Shown piece after piece: positions 7,245 through 17,067 of a DNA stretch of 61,794 nt; position 1 is the first letter of the stretch; each line of letters begins with the position of its first letter. The notes beneath the pieces are model-generated. The model saw nothing but the letters and a program-made list of their open reading frames with translations. It was not told the origin of the DNA and did no database searches. Source of the DNA: Legionellaceae bacterium (GTDB taxonomy: Bacteria; Pseudomonadota; Gammaproteobacteria; Legionellales; Legionellaceae); assembly GCA_020831865.1 (NCBI GenBank), contig JAFIFT010000022.1, positions 1-61,794 of the forward strand. The letters run 5' to 3'. The translations under genes and the position numbers were made by a program.

Positions 7245-7797
7245 ACGCAAAATGCTCATCATGCTGACTCTGGCGGTTTTATTTTTACTGCCGGGGATGT
7301 TAGCGGGCTGGCTTTTTTACCATCCGGAGTGGCTCAATGTCATGAGAACCAATAAAGGGCAGTTGCTCAGCCCTCCCTATCGCTTAAGCACGGCAGTGGG
7401 GAATGGTAAATGGCAGCTGTATTACTGGCATCCTGCCCCCTGCGAATCGCTGTGCCAGCAGGAGCTGGATCAATTGGCGCGAGTCCGCCTGGCCTTGGGT
7501 CGTCGTCTTTATCAGGTTGATTTGCAATGGCTACTTTCCGAGCATACTCCGGCACCCGCAGCGGAACTGGTGGCAAAACTGGCCGAAACGGATATTCATT
7601 TCCTCCGCTTGAATCAAGCCGATAGCAAAGCGGTTTTTCAAGCACAGCAAGAAAATGCGGTTTTTATTGCCAATCCTCAAAACTATCTGGTGCTGTCCTA
7701 TGGTGAGCAGCAAAAACCGGGCGATATTTATCGTGACTTGCAGCAGCTTTTGAGTGTATCCAAAGAAAAAGGGGGCGATCATGCGGAAAGACAATAG
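7231..7797 (+). CDS. Membrane-anchored CX3C protein of the cox assembly cluster
   Basis: A 188-aa protein with one N-terminal membrane helix (about residues 8-28) and a periplasmic domain holding a CESLC (CX3C) motif near residue 71, the same spacing as in Sco copper proteins. Short proteins of this kind are commonly found between surf1 and ctaA in proteobacterial cytochrome oxidase clusters. A thioredoxin/Sco-like fold is plausible, but no distal histidine motif is obvious. It overlaps both surf1 and ctaA, so it is part of the same transcript. A role in copper or heme delivery to oxidase is inferred from position and motif only. Confidence 0.7.
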   Translation: MQSNKRKMLIMLTLAVLFLLPGMLAGWLFYHPEWLNVMRTNKGQLLSPPYRLSTAVGNGKWQLYYWHPAPCESLCQQELDQLARVRLALGRRLYQVDLQWLLSEHTPAPAAELVAKLAETDIHFLRLNQADSKAVFQAQQENAVFIANPQNYLVLSYGEQQKPGDIYRDLQQLLSVSKEKGGDHAERQ

Positions 7798-8791
7798 GTT
7801 TCGCCAGGTGGTTTCCGCGACACTGGTATTGGCACTTTCGGTGGTGGCACTTGGGGCTTATACCCGGCTGACTGATGCGGGACTGGGCTGTCCAGATTGG
7901 CCTGGATGCTATGGGCATCTGGTATTGCCATCTGCCCAGGCCTCACTGCATTTGGCACAACAATCCTACCCGGATATTCCTATTGAATCTGGTAAAGCCT
8001 GGACGGAGATGGCGCATCGCTATCTGGCCGGTTCTTTGGCGATCGCCATCTTTTTTCTGGGGTGGCAGGTCTTGCGGCAGAACAGGCGTGGCCTGCATCA
8101 CCTGCCCTGGCGCATTCCGGTTTTGCTGATGGGGTTGGTACTCTTGCAGGCAGCGCTGGGTATGTGGACGGTTACTTTAAAACTGTTACCGGTTGTGGTG
8201 ATGGCCCATCTTTTGGGGGGAATTTTAATTTTTTCTCTGCTGAGCCGCTACCGCATGCAGTTGGCTTCTGTCCCCCCACTGCACCATCCTGTTCTTAGGC
8301 AGATGCTGCGTATAGCCGCGGTGATTGTATTCGTACAAATTGCTCTTGGAGGCTGGGTGAGCGCCAATTATGCCGGAATTTCCTGCGTTGGTTTTCCCCA
8401 ATGCAATGGCAGTTGGTGGCCGAGCCTGCATCTGGGCAAAGGCTTTCATTTGTTTTCTCCGGTCGGGGCGAACTATCAGGGTGGTTTGATGGAACATGAG
8501 TTACGTGCCAGCATCCAGTTTATCCACCGTCTGGGCGCTTTGGTTACCAGTGCCTGGCTATTGTGTACGGCTTTGTTTTTGCTGTATCAAAAGCAGTCGT
8601 TTTGGTATCGCTATGCTGGTGCGCTTGTGTTGATTTTATTAAGTACACAGGTCGGTTTGGGCATTATGAACGTGGTCTATTTTTTGCCCCTTCCCATTGC
8701 CGTGGCGCATAATGCGGTGGCGGCCTTGTTAATGGGGGTATTAATGGCTTTGCTGGCTTGGCCGACAACAAGGAGTTCCTATGCTGGTTGA
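7781..8791 (+). CDS. ctaA: Heme A synthase (COX15/CtaA)
   Basis: A 336-aa protein with eight hydrophobic segments in two similar halves. Conserved features are RLTDAGLGCPDWPGCYG near residue 25, MAHRYLAG (first His pair), VVMAHLLGG, FIHRLGALVTS and VAHNAVAALLMG, which carry the heme-ligating histidines. The enzyme oxidises heme O to heme A in the inner membrane. The start at ATG 7781 is chosen because GGGGGCG lies just upstream and it matches the family N-terminus. It overlaps the gene before (17 bp) and ctaB after (11 bp). Confidence 0.95.
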   Translation: MRKDNRFRQVVSATLVLALSVVALGAYTRLTDAGLGCPDWPGCYGHLVLPSAQASLHLAQQSYPDIPIESGKAWTEMAHRYLAGSLAIAIFFLGWQVLRQNRRGLHHLPWRIPVLLMGLVLLQAALGMWTVTLKLLPVVVMAHLLGGILIFSLLSRYRMQLASVPPLHHPVLRQMLRIAAVIVFVQIALGGWVSANYAGISCVGFPQCNGSWWPSLHLGKGFHLFSPVGANYQGGLMEHELRASIQFIHRLGALVTSAWLLCTALFLLYQKQSFWYRYAGALVLILLSTQVGLGIMNVVYFLPLPIAVAHNAVAALLMGVLMALLAWPTTRSSYAG

Positions 8792-9665
8792 GCGTGCACC
8801 GGGCGTTGTGACGCAATGGCGCGATTATGTTGAACTGTGTAAACCCAAAGTGGTGGCCCTGATGTTACTGACGATGCTGGTCGGTATGTATCTGGCCGTA
8901 CCAGGCTGGGTGGCACTGCCCAAACTTTTTCTTGCACTGCTGGGGGTGGGTTTGGCGGCCTGTAGTGCGGCTGCTATTAATCATCTGGTGGACAGGCGGA
9001 TAGACGCGGTTATGGCGCGTACCCGTAAACGACCCATAGCGCAAGGGCGTATCAGTACACTACAGGCGCTGAGCTTTGCGGTGATGATTGGTGCGCTGGG
9101 TCTGCTGATTCTGAGCCTTGGTGTGAACAGTCTGACAGCGATTTTAACCTTTGTAACCCTGATTGGTTACGCCGGGATCTATACCGGTTACTTAAAACGG
9201 GCTACCCCTCAGAATATTGTCATTGGAGGACTGGCGGGTGCGGCTCCCCCCTTGCTGGGCTGGACAGCGGTGACCAATCAATTGGATCCGCAAGCCTTGC
9301 TGCTGGTATTAATTATTTTCACCTGGACTCCTCCCCATTTCTGGGCTTTGGCCATATATCGCTATGAAGATTATAAAGATGCGGAAATACCGATGTTACC
9401 GGTGACCCATGGTTTGGCTTTTACCCGCTTAAGCATTTTATTGTATACCGTGCTGTTGGTTGCCGTCACCATATTACCTTTTGCGGTAGGGATGAGTGGC
9501 GGTTTGTATGTGATTGGCGCCTTGCTTTTGGGCGGGCGCTTTCTGCAATGGTCTTGGCGTTTGTATCGGGATAAAAAACCGGTGATCGCCATGCAAACCT
9601 TTCGTTTCTCTATTGTGTATCTTATGGTACTCTTTCTGCTTTTATTGATTGATCATTATTGGTGA
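8781..9665 (+). CDS. ctaB: Protoheme IX farnesyltransferase (heme O synthase)
   Basis: A 294-aa UbiA-superfamily prenyltransferase with the two prenyl-diphosphate/magnesium motifs, NHLVDRRIDAVMARTRKRP near residue 70 and the block TPPHFWALAIYRYEDYKDAE near residue 180, followed by PMLPVTHG, and eight to nine membrane helices. It adds farnesyl to protoheme to make heme O for CtaA, encoded immediately upstream. AAGGAG precedes the ATG. It ends 8 bp before the sco1 start. Confidence 0.96.
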   Translation: MLVERAPGVVTQWRDYVELCKPKVVALMLLTMLVGMYLAVPGWVALPKLFLALLGVGLAACSAAAINHLVDRRIDAVMARTRKRPIAQGRISTLQALSFAVMIGALGLLILSLGVNSLTAILTFVTLIGYAGIYTGYLKRATPQNIVIGGLAGAAPPLLGWTAVTNQLDPQALLLVLIIFTWTPPHFWALAIYRYEDYKDAEIPMLPVTHGLAFTRLSILLYTVLLVAVTILPFAVGMSGGLYVIGALLLGGRFLQWSWRLYRDKKPVIAMQTFRFSIVYLMVLFLLLLIDHYW

Positions 9666-9673
9666 GGATAACA

Positions 9674-10318
9674 ATGGCAAGGCAAATTCAAAATATTCGC
9701 TATACGGTTATTGGCTTGGTCGCTTTTGTCGCCCTGATGGCTGGAATTTTTGTTGCGCAGCATTGGCAGCGTGGTTCACATGTCAACCCGGCAACGTTTC
9801 ATGGAACCTGGTTGGAAACGGCGCGTCCGGTTAATACATTTGAATTAACCGGTACTGACGGCAAACCCTTTACTAATGACAGTTTGCAAGGGCAGTGGAC
9901 TCTAATGTTTTTTGGTTTTACCAATTGTGGCTATTTATGTCCAACCACGATGGCTGAGCTGGGAAAAACCTATCGATTATTGGCGGATAAAGGAGTTAGC
10001 CCTTTACCTAAAGTGGTGATGATAACCATTGATCCAGCGCGCGATAGTCTGCATAAACTCAACAGTTATGTGCATGCCTTTGACCAGCATTTTTTTGGAG
10101 CGCGTGGTGATACGGAGATGGTGAAACAAATGACCAATGAAATGGGTGTGGTGTATACGCGTGTGGCCAGTGGGGATGATCAAAATTCCGAAAATTATGA
10201 TTTTCAGCACAGTGGTGCCGTCATGGTGTTTAATCCCAAGGGGGAGTTAAACGCTTTCTTTACCACCCCGCATAATGCAAGCGATATAGCGGCCGATTAT
10301 CGGGCTATGCTGGGCTGA
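9674..10318 (+). CDS. sco1: SCO1/SenC copper chaperone
   Basis: A 214-aa protein with an N-terminal membrane anchor (about residues 8-28) and a thioredoxin-like domain. The copper site is complete: NCGYLCP (CX3C, about residue 84) and the distal histidine in DFQHSGAV (about residue 178). Sco proteins load or reduce the CuA site of oxidase subunit II in the periplasm. ATG 9674 is chosen over GTG 9659 because GAGGAT is placed correctly before it. It closes the cox assembly cluster; a 207-bp gap with no supported gene follows. Confidence 0.94.
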   Translation: MARQIQNIRYTVIGLVAFVALMAGIFVAQHWQRGSHVNPATFHGTWLETARPVNTFELTGTDGKPFTNDSLQGQWTLMFFGFTNCGYLCPTTMAELGKTYRLLADKGVSPLPKVVMITIDPARDSLHKLNSYVHAFDQHFFGARGDTEMVKQMTNEMGVVYTRVASGDDQNSENYDFQHSGAVMVFNPKGELNAFFTTPHNASDIAADYRAMLG

Positions 10319-10525
10319 GGCCATCTTGCATCTTGCCACCTCTGAGGACGCAAGGTTCGTCAGCGGCCTTCTGCTGCCTCGGTGGGGGCCCTTTGCTGCT
10401 CTTGTTGCATTGCCGTATAAGCTATGGGTACAATGTCGTATTGGAACGATGCGAGTTTGTGGAGTTTGCATGGTAAAGGGATGTTGGCCTGTTGACATGA
10501 GAGCATTACAGGAGACAGCGAACTG

Positions 10526-12823
10526 ATGTTGATTTTTTCTCTCCTGCTGTTGCCGCTGCTGGCCATGTTGGCGGTGCCCCTGGTGTTGCGCTGGACTTCG
10601 GGGAATGTTGCCGGCTGGCTTTTAAGTGTGTTTCCGGCATCCATGTTTATCCTGCTGTTGCTGCATATTCCTGATATTGGGCAAGGCAAGGTATTTAGCC
10701 TCGATTGGAACTGGTTTCCCAGTATGCAGGTCGCTTTTGCCTTCCGTCTTGATGGTTTGAGTCAACTCTACCTGTTGTTGATTAGCGGAATTGGTTTTCC
10801 GGTCGTCATCTACAGCAAAGCCTATTTTGGCGAGCATGACTATGTGCGTCGGTATTTTCTTTTTCTTTTCTTATTTTTACTGGGCATGACCGGTGCTGTC
10901 CTGGCCGATGATATCATCAGCCTTTTTGTTTTTTGGGAAATCACCTCTTTTTGTTCGTTTTTCCTGATTGCGCTGAACCATAAAAGCCACAAGGCACAAA
11001 AAGTGGCCAATGATGCTTTGTTTATCACCATGCTGGGTGGTTTGTGTTTATTGGCGGGATTCATTCTCTTGGCCATTATGAGCGGAACCTACCGGATAAG
11101 CCTTTTGTATGACCAATCATCCCAACTATTGCAACAACCGGGCTTTCAATGGATGCTGGCACTGATTTTAATTGGTGCTTTTACCAAATCCGCACAATTC
11201 CCTTTTAGTTTTTGGTTGCCAGGTGCGATGGCAGCGCCTACACCTGTCAGTGCGTATCTGCACTCCGCAACCATGGTGCAATTGGGCATCTATTTATTGA
11301 GTCGTTTTCATCCGGTTTTTGCCGCATCAGAAGCTTGGGGACTGATTTTGGTTACTATCGGCAGTATTACTATGTTAAGCAGCGTATTTGCTGCCTTCAA
11401 GCAGTTGGATATGAAGCTTATGCTGGCGTATACCACGGTGACGGCTCTGGGATCGTTGGTGTTTACGTTGGGCAGCTCTAACCCGATGACTATAAAGGCT
11501 TCGGTTTCGTTTTTTCTGGTACATGCCCTGTATAAGGCAACCTTGTTTATGGCCGTTGGTGATATTCAGCATCAGACTGGCTCGCGTCATTTAAAAAAAG
11601 TCAGTGGTGTCTATAAAGCGATGCCTCTGACGTTTTTGGCTGTTTGTGTGGCTGCCGGCTCTATGGCCGGTCTTCCTCCCCTGCTGGGTTTCTATGTAAA
11701 AGAATTAGTCTACGAAGCCAGTCTGGCGCCTACTTTTTTATCAATCATCATGACAGCTATTGTGGTGCTGGCGAATATGATGATGGCAGCTATTGCCTAT
11801 AAACTGGTATTTATCCCCTTCAAAGGCAAGGCAAGACGACGTAATCTCAAAGAGGCTAATATTCATATGTCCTTAAATGCCTTGCTGGTCGCTATTGTGA
11901 CGATGATTTTAAGTGTCTTCCCGGAAGGGCTGGATCATTATGTCCTGTCGCCGGCAGCAGCAGTTATTCTGGGAAAAGCGTCCAGCGTCAGCCTGCTGCC
12001 AACCAATGAAGGGATTAATGCCTCTTTACTGTTGAGTGGTATCACCCTGCTGGGTGCGGTTGTGTTATATCGAAAACGTCGCTTTTTACGCCGCCGTTTG
12101 ATCGGAGCGAATATCTTGTATTGGTTAGTGCCGCAAAGGATCTATCAAATAGTAATGGATTCATGCCTTACCGTGGCTAAAGGATGGACGGTCTTCTGGC
12201 AGAGCGGATATCTCCATCGTTATACCATGATTGTGTTTGTATTTATGTTCGTCTTTATTGGCAGTTTTTTTGCTCCTTATCCTTTGACGCGCCCCCATCT
12301 TTCCTCTCCTTTTTTGCTATCGATCATCAGCCTGTGGTTGGTCGGCTCAGCTGCTATGTTATTGTGGGTGTGTCGTTTTATTAAGGGCTTGATTGCGCTG
12401 GGGGTTTTTGGCTTGGGTCTGGCCTTTTTCTTTGTGATCCAGGGGGCGCCGGATGTTGCCATGACCCAAATTTTAATTGAAAGTCTGATGATTATTCTTA
12501 TCGTTTTTTCATTATCAGGGCAGGGACGATGGCCGGATCTTGGCCGCGAAAGTACCTGGCACCGCTGGACCAGGGGGGCTATTGCGTTGGGTGTGGGTCT
12601 TTTGACTGCTGTCATGGTCAATGGTCTGTTGCGGGAACCGTTTGATACGCAGCTAGGGCAGTACTTTCTTGATCACAGTCTCTTGATTGGTCATGGCCGT
12701 AATGTGGTCAATGTGATATTGGTTGATTTTCGCGCATTGGATACGCTCGGTGAAGTGATCGTCGTTTTGCTGGCGGCAGTTGGTATTTATGGACTGTTGC
12801 CTAAACGGAGGAGAGGCTTATGA
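10526..12823 (+). CDS. mnhA: Na+/H+ antiporter subunit A (Mnh/Mrp)
   Basis: A 765-aa protein with about twenty membrane helices. The first two thirds are the NuoL-like proton-transport domain ([18 protein letters not shown] with the conserved Glu near residue 140, lysine in [19 protein letters not shown] near 230, [13 protein letters not shown]). The C-terminal third carries the MbhD/MbhE-like region typical of fused Mnh/Mrp subunit A ([30 protein letters not shown]). AGGAGA lies before the ATG. It is the first gene of a seven-gene operon with overlapping stops and starts and is needed with B-G for sodium or potassium/proton exchange. Confidence 0.95.
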   Translation: MLIFSLLLLPLLAMLAVPLVLRWTSGNVAGWLLSVFPASMFILLLLHIPDIGQGKVFSLDWNWFPSMQVAFAFRLDGLSQLYLLLISGIGFPVVIYSKAYFGEHDYVRRYFLFLFLFLLGMTGAVLADDIISLFVFWEITSFCSFFLIALNHKSHKAQKVANDALFITMLGGLCLLAGFILLAIMSGTYRISLLYDQSSQLLQQPGFQWMLALILIGAFTKSAQFPFSFWLPGAMAAPTPVSAYLHSATMVQLGIYLLSRFHPVFAASEAWGLILVTIGSITMLSSVFAAFKQLDMKLMLAYTTVTALGSLVFTLGSSNPMTIKASVSFFLVHALYKATLFMAVGDIQHQTGSRHLKKVSGVYKAMPLTFLAVCVAAGSMAGLPPLLGFYVKELVYEASLAPTFLSIIMTAIVVLANMMMAAIAYKLVFIPFKGKARRRNLKEANIHMSLNALLVAIVTMILSVFPEGLDHYVLSPAAAVILGKASSVSLLPTNEGINASLLLSGITLLGAVVLYRKRRFLRRRLIGANILYWLVPQRIYQIVMDSCLTVAKGWTVFWQSGYLHRYTMIVFVFMFVFIGSFFAPYPLTRPHLSSPFLLSIISLWLVGSAAMLLWVCRFIKGLIALGVFGLGLAFFFVIQGAPDVAMTQILIESLMIILIVFSLSGQGRWPDLGRESTWHRWTRGAIALGVGLLTAVMVNGLLREPFDTQLGQYFLDHSLLIGHGRNVVNVILVDFRALDTLGEVIVVLLAAVGIYGLLPKRRRGL

Positions 12824-13221
12824 ACTCTTTGATTTTACAGACCGTAGCGCGTAATTTGTTGCGTATTATGCTCCTGTTTTCCTTGTGGGTCTTGCTGCGT
12901 GGCCATAATGCTCCCGGAGGCGGCTTTATTGCTGGTTTACTGGCAGCGGCAGCCATGGCCTTGTATTTACTTGCTTATGGTATTGAGGCGGTGCAAAAGC
13001 TGATTATTTTTTCATCGTTGTGGTGGGCCGCTCTGGGGTTATTTTTGATGGTGCTGAGTGGTATTTGGGGAATGCTGGTACAACAGACTTTTCTCAAAGG
13101 GGTTTGGTTAAAAGGGATGCCGGAATTTGTGAATAGCCCTTTGTTATTTGATATCGGTGTGTATCTTTGTGTCGGTTTCGCAGTATTAACCATCCTGATT
13201 GCTCTGGAGAAAAGCCAATGA
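12820..13221 (+). CDS. mnhB: Na+/H+ antiporter subunit B
   Basis: A 133-aa membrane protein with four helices and the MnhB signature [16 protein letters not shown] near residue 25. Its start overlaps the mnhA stop (ATGA). AGGAGAGG lies in the end of mnhA. Subunit of the heteromultimeric Mnh/Mrp antiporter. Confidence 0.93.
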   Translation: MNSLILQTVARNLLRIMLLFSLWVLLRGHNAPGGGFIAGLLAAAAMALYLLAYGIEAVQKLIIFSSLWWAALGLFLMVLSGIWGMLVQQTFLKGVWLKGMPEFVNSPLLFDIGVYLCVGFAVLTILIALEKSQ

Positions 13222-13580
13222 ATCTGATTGCACTGGTGAGTGGTATGCTGGCGGGCATTGCGGTCTGGCTATTGATGAGTCCGCAATTGGGGCGCTGGTT
13301 GTACGGTTTGATTTTATTTTCCTCCACTATTAATCTGGTGATTTTTCTGGCAGGCCGAAGCGACTTTGCCCAGCCCGCTTTTATTGAGGGGGCTGAGCTG
13401 TCAAACCTGTCTAATCCGCTGCCGCAGGCGATGATTCTAACCGCCATTGTGATTGCCTTTGCCGTGATAGCTTTTTCCCTGGTGATACTACGCAGTCTGT
13501 ATCAGAAGGATCGGCATTTGCTAGACAAGCACCCTTATGAAAAACCCCGGGTTTTCAAAGGAGGGTTGCATCATGACTGA
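13218..13580 (+). CDS. mnhC: Na+/H+ antiporter subunit C
   Basis: A 120-aa NuoK-like protein with three membrane helices. The motif [22 protein letters not shown] (residues about 73-94) is the family hallmark and carries the PQALxLTAIVI block. The start overlaps the mnhB stop (ATGA), and the end overlaps mnhD by 8 bp. Confidence 0.94.
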   Translation: MNLIALVSGMLAGIAVWLLMSPQLGRWLYGLILFSSTINLVIFLAGRSDFAQPAFIEGAELSNLSNPLPQAMILTAIVIAFAVIAFSLVILRSLYQKDRHLLDKHPYEKPRVFKGGLHHD

Positions 13581-15060
13581 ATGGGCTATTGCCCCTTTGT
13601 TGAGTAGCTTGTTGGTTGCAGTGTTGTGTTTACTCTTGTATTCTCGGCCAAAATGGCAGCTTGGCGCACACCTGTCAGGAGCTGTACTGTATCTGCTTTT
13701 TTCGGTAAAGCTTTCTTATCTGGTTTTTCAGGGGGGCAGTTTGTCCTATTATCTGGGCAGTCATGTGTCCGGAGTGGCGATTCGCTTTTATCTGGATTAT
13801 TTTTCCGTGCTGATGCTAGTGGTGAGTGCGTTGGTGGTATTAGCGACCGCGTGTTACAGTGTGGGAGATAGCAGTATCCGCAAGCCCGCTGTCTTTTATC
13901 CGGCAATGTGGTTTCTGGTGGCTGGGGTCAGTGGCGCTTTCATGACCGCCGATCTGTTTAATCTGTATGTGTGGTTTGAGGTGATGATTATTGCCTCCAT
14001 TGTCATGATGACCTTATCTTATGAGCAAAACCGCCTGCATGGCACCTTGCATTATATTGCGCTGAATTTACTGGCGACCCTGATCATGTTATTGGCGATA
14101 GCGGGTTTATATGGGTTGTCCGGGACACTTGATATGGCCGTGATGGCAAAAAATCTGGATGGAAGTAAAGCCATCGTACAAATTTTTCTTGCCCTGCTAT
14201 TGATGGCCTTTGCCATGAAATCGGCGTTGTTTCCGTTCTATTTTTGGCTGCCTGCCTCTTATCATTTGAGCAGTGTGGCGGCCGGCGGTATTTTTGCCGG
14301 CCTGCTAACCAAGGTAGGGGTCTATGCGATTATTCGCAGCAGTCTTTTATTTTTGACTCCGTCCTCACCTATCCTGCTGTGGATATTGGTCTTATCTGCC
14401 GTTAGCATGCTGGCCGGGGTATTTGGTGCCATGCAGGACTTTCATATTCGCCGCATCTTGTCCTTTCACATTATCTCGCAAATCGGTTATATGACCCTGG
14501 CATTGGCTATAGGTACACCTTTGGCTATCAGTGCGGCCCTATTTTACATCATCCACCATATTTTGGTTAAAACCAATTTATTCCTGATAGCCGGTATTTG
14601 TAGCCGCTATCATCGGGATAATGATTTGCGTGCCATGGGGGGCTTGTATCAATATAAACCTTTGTTGGCGGTTTTGTTTTGTATTTCTGCATTCTCATTG
14701 GCGGGTGTGCCGCCTTTGTCCGGTTTTTGGGCCAAGTATCTGGTATTACAGGCCGCCTTCAGCGCGCATTTCTGGTGGAGTGCGCTGGTTATCCTGGTGG
14801 CAGGTTTTTTCACCTTGTATTCCATGATGAAAATATGGCGTTATGCGTTTTGGGAAGAAAATCGGGATACCTTAACCCGGATACCGATGCAGCAGAGCTT
14901 TCTGAGCTATGGGGCGGTGATTATGCTCAGTATGCTAACGCTGTATATCAGTTTTTTTCCGCAAAGCCTGTACACTGCCGCACAGAAAGCAGGTGACAGT
15001 TTGATTGCGACGCATTGTTTCTATCATCAGAACGAGGGGAGTCCGTTATGCCACGAATAA
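13573..15060 (+). CDS. mnhD: Na+/H+ antiporter subunit D
   Basis: A 495-aa NuoM/N-like proton-transport subunit with about fourteen helices. The conserved glutamate is in LFNLYVWFEVMIIAS (about residue 138) and the conserved lysine in MAFAMKSALFPFYFWLPASY (about residue 216). AGGAGGG precedes ATG 13573. It overlaps mnhC and mnhE and follows the standard operon order. Confidence 0.95.
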   Translation: MTEWAIAPLLSSLLVAVLCLLLYSRPKWQLGAHLSGAVLYLLFSVKLSYLVFQGGSLSYYLGSHVSGVAIRFYLDYFSVLMLVVSALVVLATACYSVGDSSIRKPAVFYPAMWFLVAGVSGAFMTADLFNLYVWFEVMIIASIVMMTLSYEQNRLHGTLHYIALNLLATLIMLLAIAGLYGLSGTLDMAVMAKNLDGSKAIVQIFLALLLMAFAMKSALFPFYFWLPASYHLSSVAAGGIFAGLLTKVGVYAIIRSSLLFLTPSSPILLWILVLSAVSMLAGVFGAMQDFHIRRILSFHIISQIGYMTLALAIGTPLAISAALFYIIHHILVKTNLFLIAGICSRYHRDNDLRAMGGLYQYKPLLAVLFCISAFSLAGVPPLSGFWAKYLVLQAAFSAHFWWSALVILVAGFFTLYSMMKIWRYAFWEENRDTLTRIPMQQSFLSYGAVIMLSMLTLYISFFPQSLYTAAQKAGDSLIATHCFYHQNEGSPLCHE

Positions 15061-15395
15061 TGGATATCTTGAAACGCATAGGCTTATTATGCTTCTTTAC
15101 GCTTTTTATCGTTTATGAAATCATCAAAGCTAATCTGCGGGTTGCCTGGGATGTGTTAACTCCTGGCTTGCAAGCCAAGCCAGGGCTGGTTTATGTTCCG
15201 TTGGACTGTAGCTCAGATAATGAAATTACCTTGCTTGGCATTTTGATTTCATTGACCCCTGGTACTTTGACGCTGGACGTCAGCGAGGATAAAAAAAAAT
15301 TATTAATTCATGTTATGTACCTGCAATCGGAAGCGGATTTCATTCGCCAATTGAAGGCCAATTATGAGCGACCCATTCGGGAGATTTTCTCATGA
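15048..15395 (+). CDS. mnhE: Na+/H+ antiporter subunit E
   Basis: A 115-aa protein with one or two N-terminal helices and the MnhE motif ITLLGILISLTPGTLTLDV (about residues 56-74). It overlaps the mnhD end by 13 bp and the mnhF start by 4 bp. It is a little shorter than typical MnhE (about 160 aa) because the N-terminal membrane part is short; the core motif is intact. AGGGGAG precedes the ATG. Confidence 0.9.
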   Translation: MPRIMDILKRIGLLCFFTLFIVYEIIKANLRVAWDVLTPGLQAKPGLVYVPLDCSSDNEITLLGILISLTPGTLTLDVSEDKKKLLIHVMYLQSEADFIRQLKANYERPIREIFS

Positions 15396-15664
15396 GTATG
15401 GTTTTGATATTAGCCTTTATTTTATTAATACTGGCAGGAGTCTGTTGTTTTGTACGGATGATTCTGGGGCCCAGTTTGCCAGATAGCGTGGTTGCCCTTG
15501 ATTTATTGACCAATATTCTGATGGCGGCCGTTGGCCTGTTTAGTATTTATGTTAAAAATGCGATTTATTTGGATATTGTGGTCGCATTGGCACTGATTAT
15601 GTTTTTGGGAAGCACCTTTTTCGCCCGCTATTTGGAGAAAAAAGGGGCTCGTGAAGAGACTTGA
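15392..15664 (+). CDS. mnhF: Na+/H+ antiporter subunit F
   Basis: A 90-aa protein with three membrane helices and the family motif RMILGPSLPDSVVALDLLTN near residue 22. Its start overlaps the mnhE stop (ATGA). Small accessory subunit of the Mnh/Mrp complex. Confidence 0.92.
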   Translation: MSMVLILAFILLILAGVCCFVRMILGPSLPDSVVALDLLTNILMAAVGLFSIYVKNAIYLDIVVALALIMFLGSTFFARYLEKKGAREET

Positions 15665-15679
15665 GGGGAGGGCGCGGCA

Positions 15680-15994
15680 ATGTGGATTATGGAGGCTTTG
15701 GTTTTGGCGGGCGCAGCCTTTATTTTTATTGCGGCTCTTGGCATTCTCAAAATGCCGGATATCTACATGCGTATGCACGCGGCAACGAAAGCAGGAACCG
15801 TGGGTGCGGCTTTGTTATTGGGGGGGGCAGCCTGGTTTTTTGCCAGCTGGACGGCAACGCTGGAGGTGATCATTGCGATAGTATTTCTGTTGGCGACCGC
15901 ACCGGTGGCTTTTCATCTGATTGGTCGCGCCGCGTACTATCACGGGGTGCCGATGATTGGCGGACGTGAGGATTCCGAAGATGAGGACAGCTAA
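15680..15994 (+). CDS. mnhG: Na+/H+ antiporter subunit G
   Basis: A 104-aa protein with three membrane helices and the MnhG signature GILKMPDIYMRMHAATKAGT near residue 22. It lies 15 bp after mnhF with GGGAGGG before the start and completes the ABCDEFG set. The acidic tail (EDSEDEDS) is unremarkable. Confidence 0.93.
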   Translation: MWIMEALVLAGAAFIFIAALGILKMPDIYMRMHAATKAGTVGAALLLGGAAWFFASWTATLEVIIAIVFLLATAPVAFHLIGRAAYYHGVPMIGGREDSEDEDS

Positions 15995-16121
15995 GTTATG
16001 CCCGCTTGATTAGCGCTAACGTACCGATTTACAAAGCTTGCTATACAAACGGGGTATCAAGGCAAAATACGAGCCTGTGCAGTATACTATGTGTATAAGC
16101 AGACAAGAATAAGGGAGCATT

Positions 16122-17018
16122 ATGACACTACGTCGGATACTGGTTGCCACCGATTTTTCACGTCATGCCGATTATGCATTGGAGCGGGCGGTTAAGATTG
16201 CCAAAGAGTGTCAAGCCGCGCTGCAGGCGGTGCACGTGATTCGACAGGGTTGGTTTGGATCCTTATTCAGCCACGAGGAAACAGAAGGCAGTGATGATAG
16301 CCTGTCTACAGAGAAACAAACGGTGCACGAGCTGTTTGCCGAGCGAATGAAACAGTATCCTTTCGACCAAGTGGTACCCATGACGATTTTGGAAGGTAAG
16401 GTAACGGATAGCTTATTGCGCTATCTCAAGGAGAAATCTCCGGCTGATTTAGTGGTTTTGGGTGCGCACGGTAGTTTTTATATTAATAATTACATTCTGG
16501 GAACCACTGCCGGGCGCATGGCGAAACATAGTCCGATTCCTTTGTTGCTAGTTAAACATCAGCCGGAAAAAACTTATCAGCGCATTATGGTTGCGGTCGA
16601 TTTTTCACTCATCAGTCAGCGAATCGTGGAATTAGCTTTTCAGTATTTTCCGGAAGCAGAATTTCAATTAATACACGTTGCTGATATCTGGTATGAAAAA
16701 ATGCGAAAAAACAAAACCAATATTGAGGGGTTTGCCGAAGATATTCATCCGATGTTGCACAATATGCACCAAAAAATGGATGAATTTTTGGCGGTTTGCA
16801 GTGTGAATCCCGCCCAATTTGAGAAAAAGCTGGTTGGGGGCTATGCCGCCGATACCATAGGCAAGTTAGCTGGTCAATCAAACATGGATTTGCTGGTATT
16901 TGGTACGGAAGGGTATAGCGCTTTGCATTACTTCCTGATTGGCAGCGTTGCCCAGCGTCTACTACAGTTGGCACCTTGTGATATGTTATTAGTGCCGCCG
17001 GCAGAAAAACAACTCTAG
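16122..17018 (+). CDS. Tandem universal stress protein (two UspA domains)
   Basis: A 298-aa protein made of two UspA domains (about residues 1-148 and 152-298). Each keeps the ATP-binding G-x2-G-x9-G-(S/T) motif: GAHGSFYINNYILGT in the first and GTEGYSALHYFLIGS in the second. The starts of both domains have the typical ILVATDFS or IMVAVDFS strand. AGGGAG precedes the ATG. It stands 127 bp after mnhG and is likely a separate transcript; a TATACT box at 16083 is a weak -10 candidate. Proteins of this type respond to stress and growth arrest. Confidence 0.93.
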   Translation: MTLRRILVATDFSRHADYALERAVKIAKECQAALQAVHVIRQGWFGSLFSHEETEGSDDSLSTEKQTVHELFAERMKQYPFDQVVPMTILEGKVTDSLLRYLKEKSPADLVVLGAHGSFYINNYILGTTAGRMAKHSPIPLLLVKHQPEKTYQRIMVAVDFSLISQRIVELAFQYFPEAEFQLIHVADIWYEKMRKNKTNIEGFAEDIHPMLHNMHQKMDEFLAVCSVNPAQFEKKLVGGYAADTIGKLAGQSNMDLLVFGTEGYSALHYFLIGSVAQRLLQLAPCDMLLVPPAEKQL

Positions 17019-17067
17019 AGTCTGTCGTCACGAGAGTATCTCAGGTAAAAAGGCTTGCCGCTTGTAT

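Noticed and set aside
10326-10526. A 66-codon reading frame between sco1 and mnhA
   Set aside because: No ribosome site and no recognisable content; it overlaps the mnhA start and looks like chance.
12820-15994. The mnh operon as part of a respiratory complex I or hydrogenase
   Set aside because: NuoL/M/K-like subunits occur with MnhB, E, F and G-type small subunits in standard order and without any redox subunit, so it is a cation/proton antiporter.
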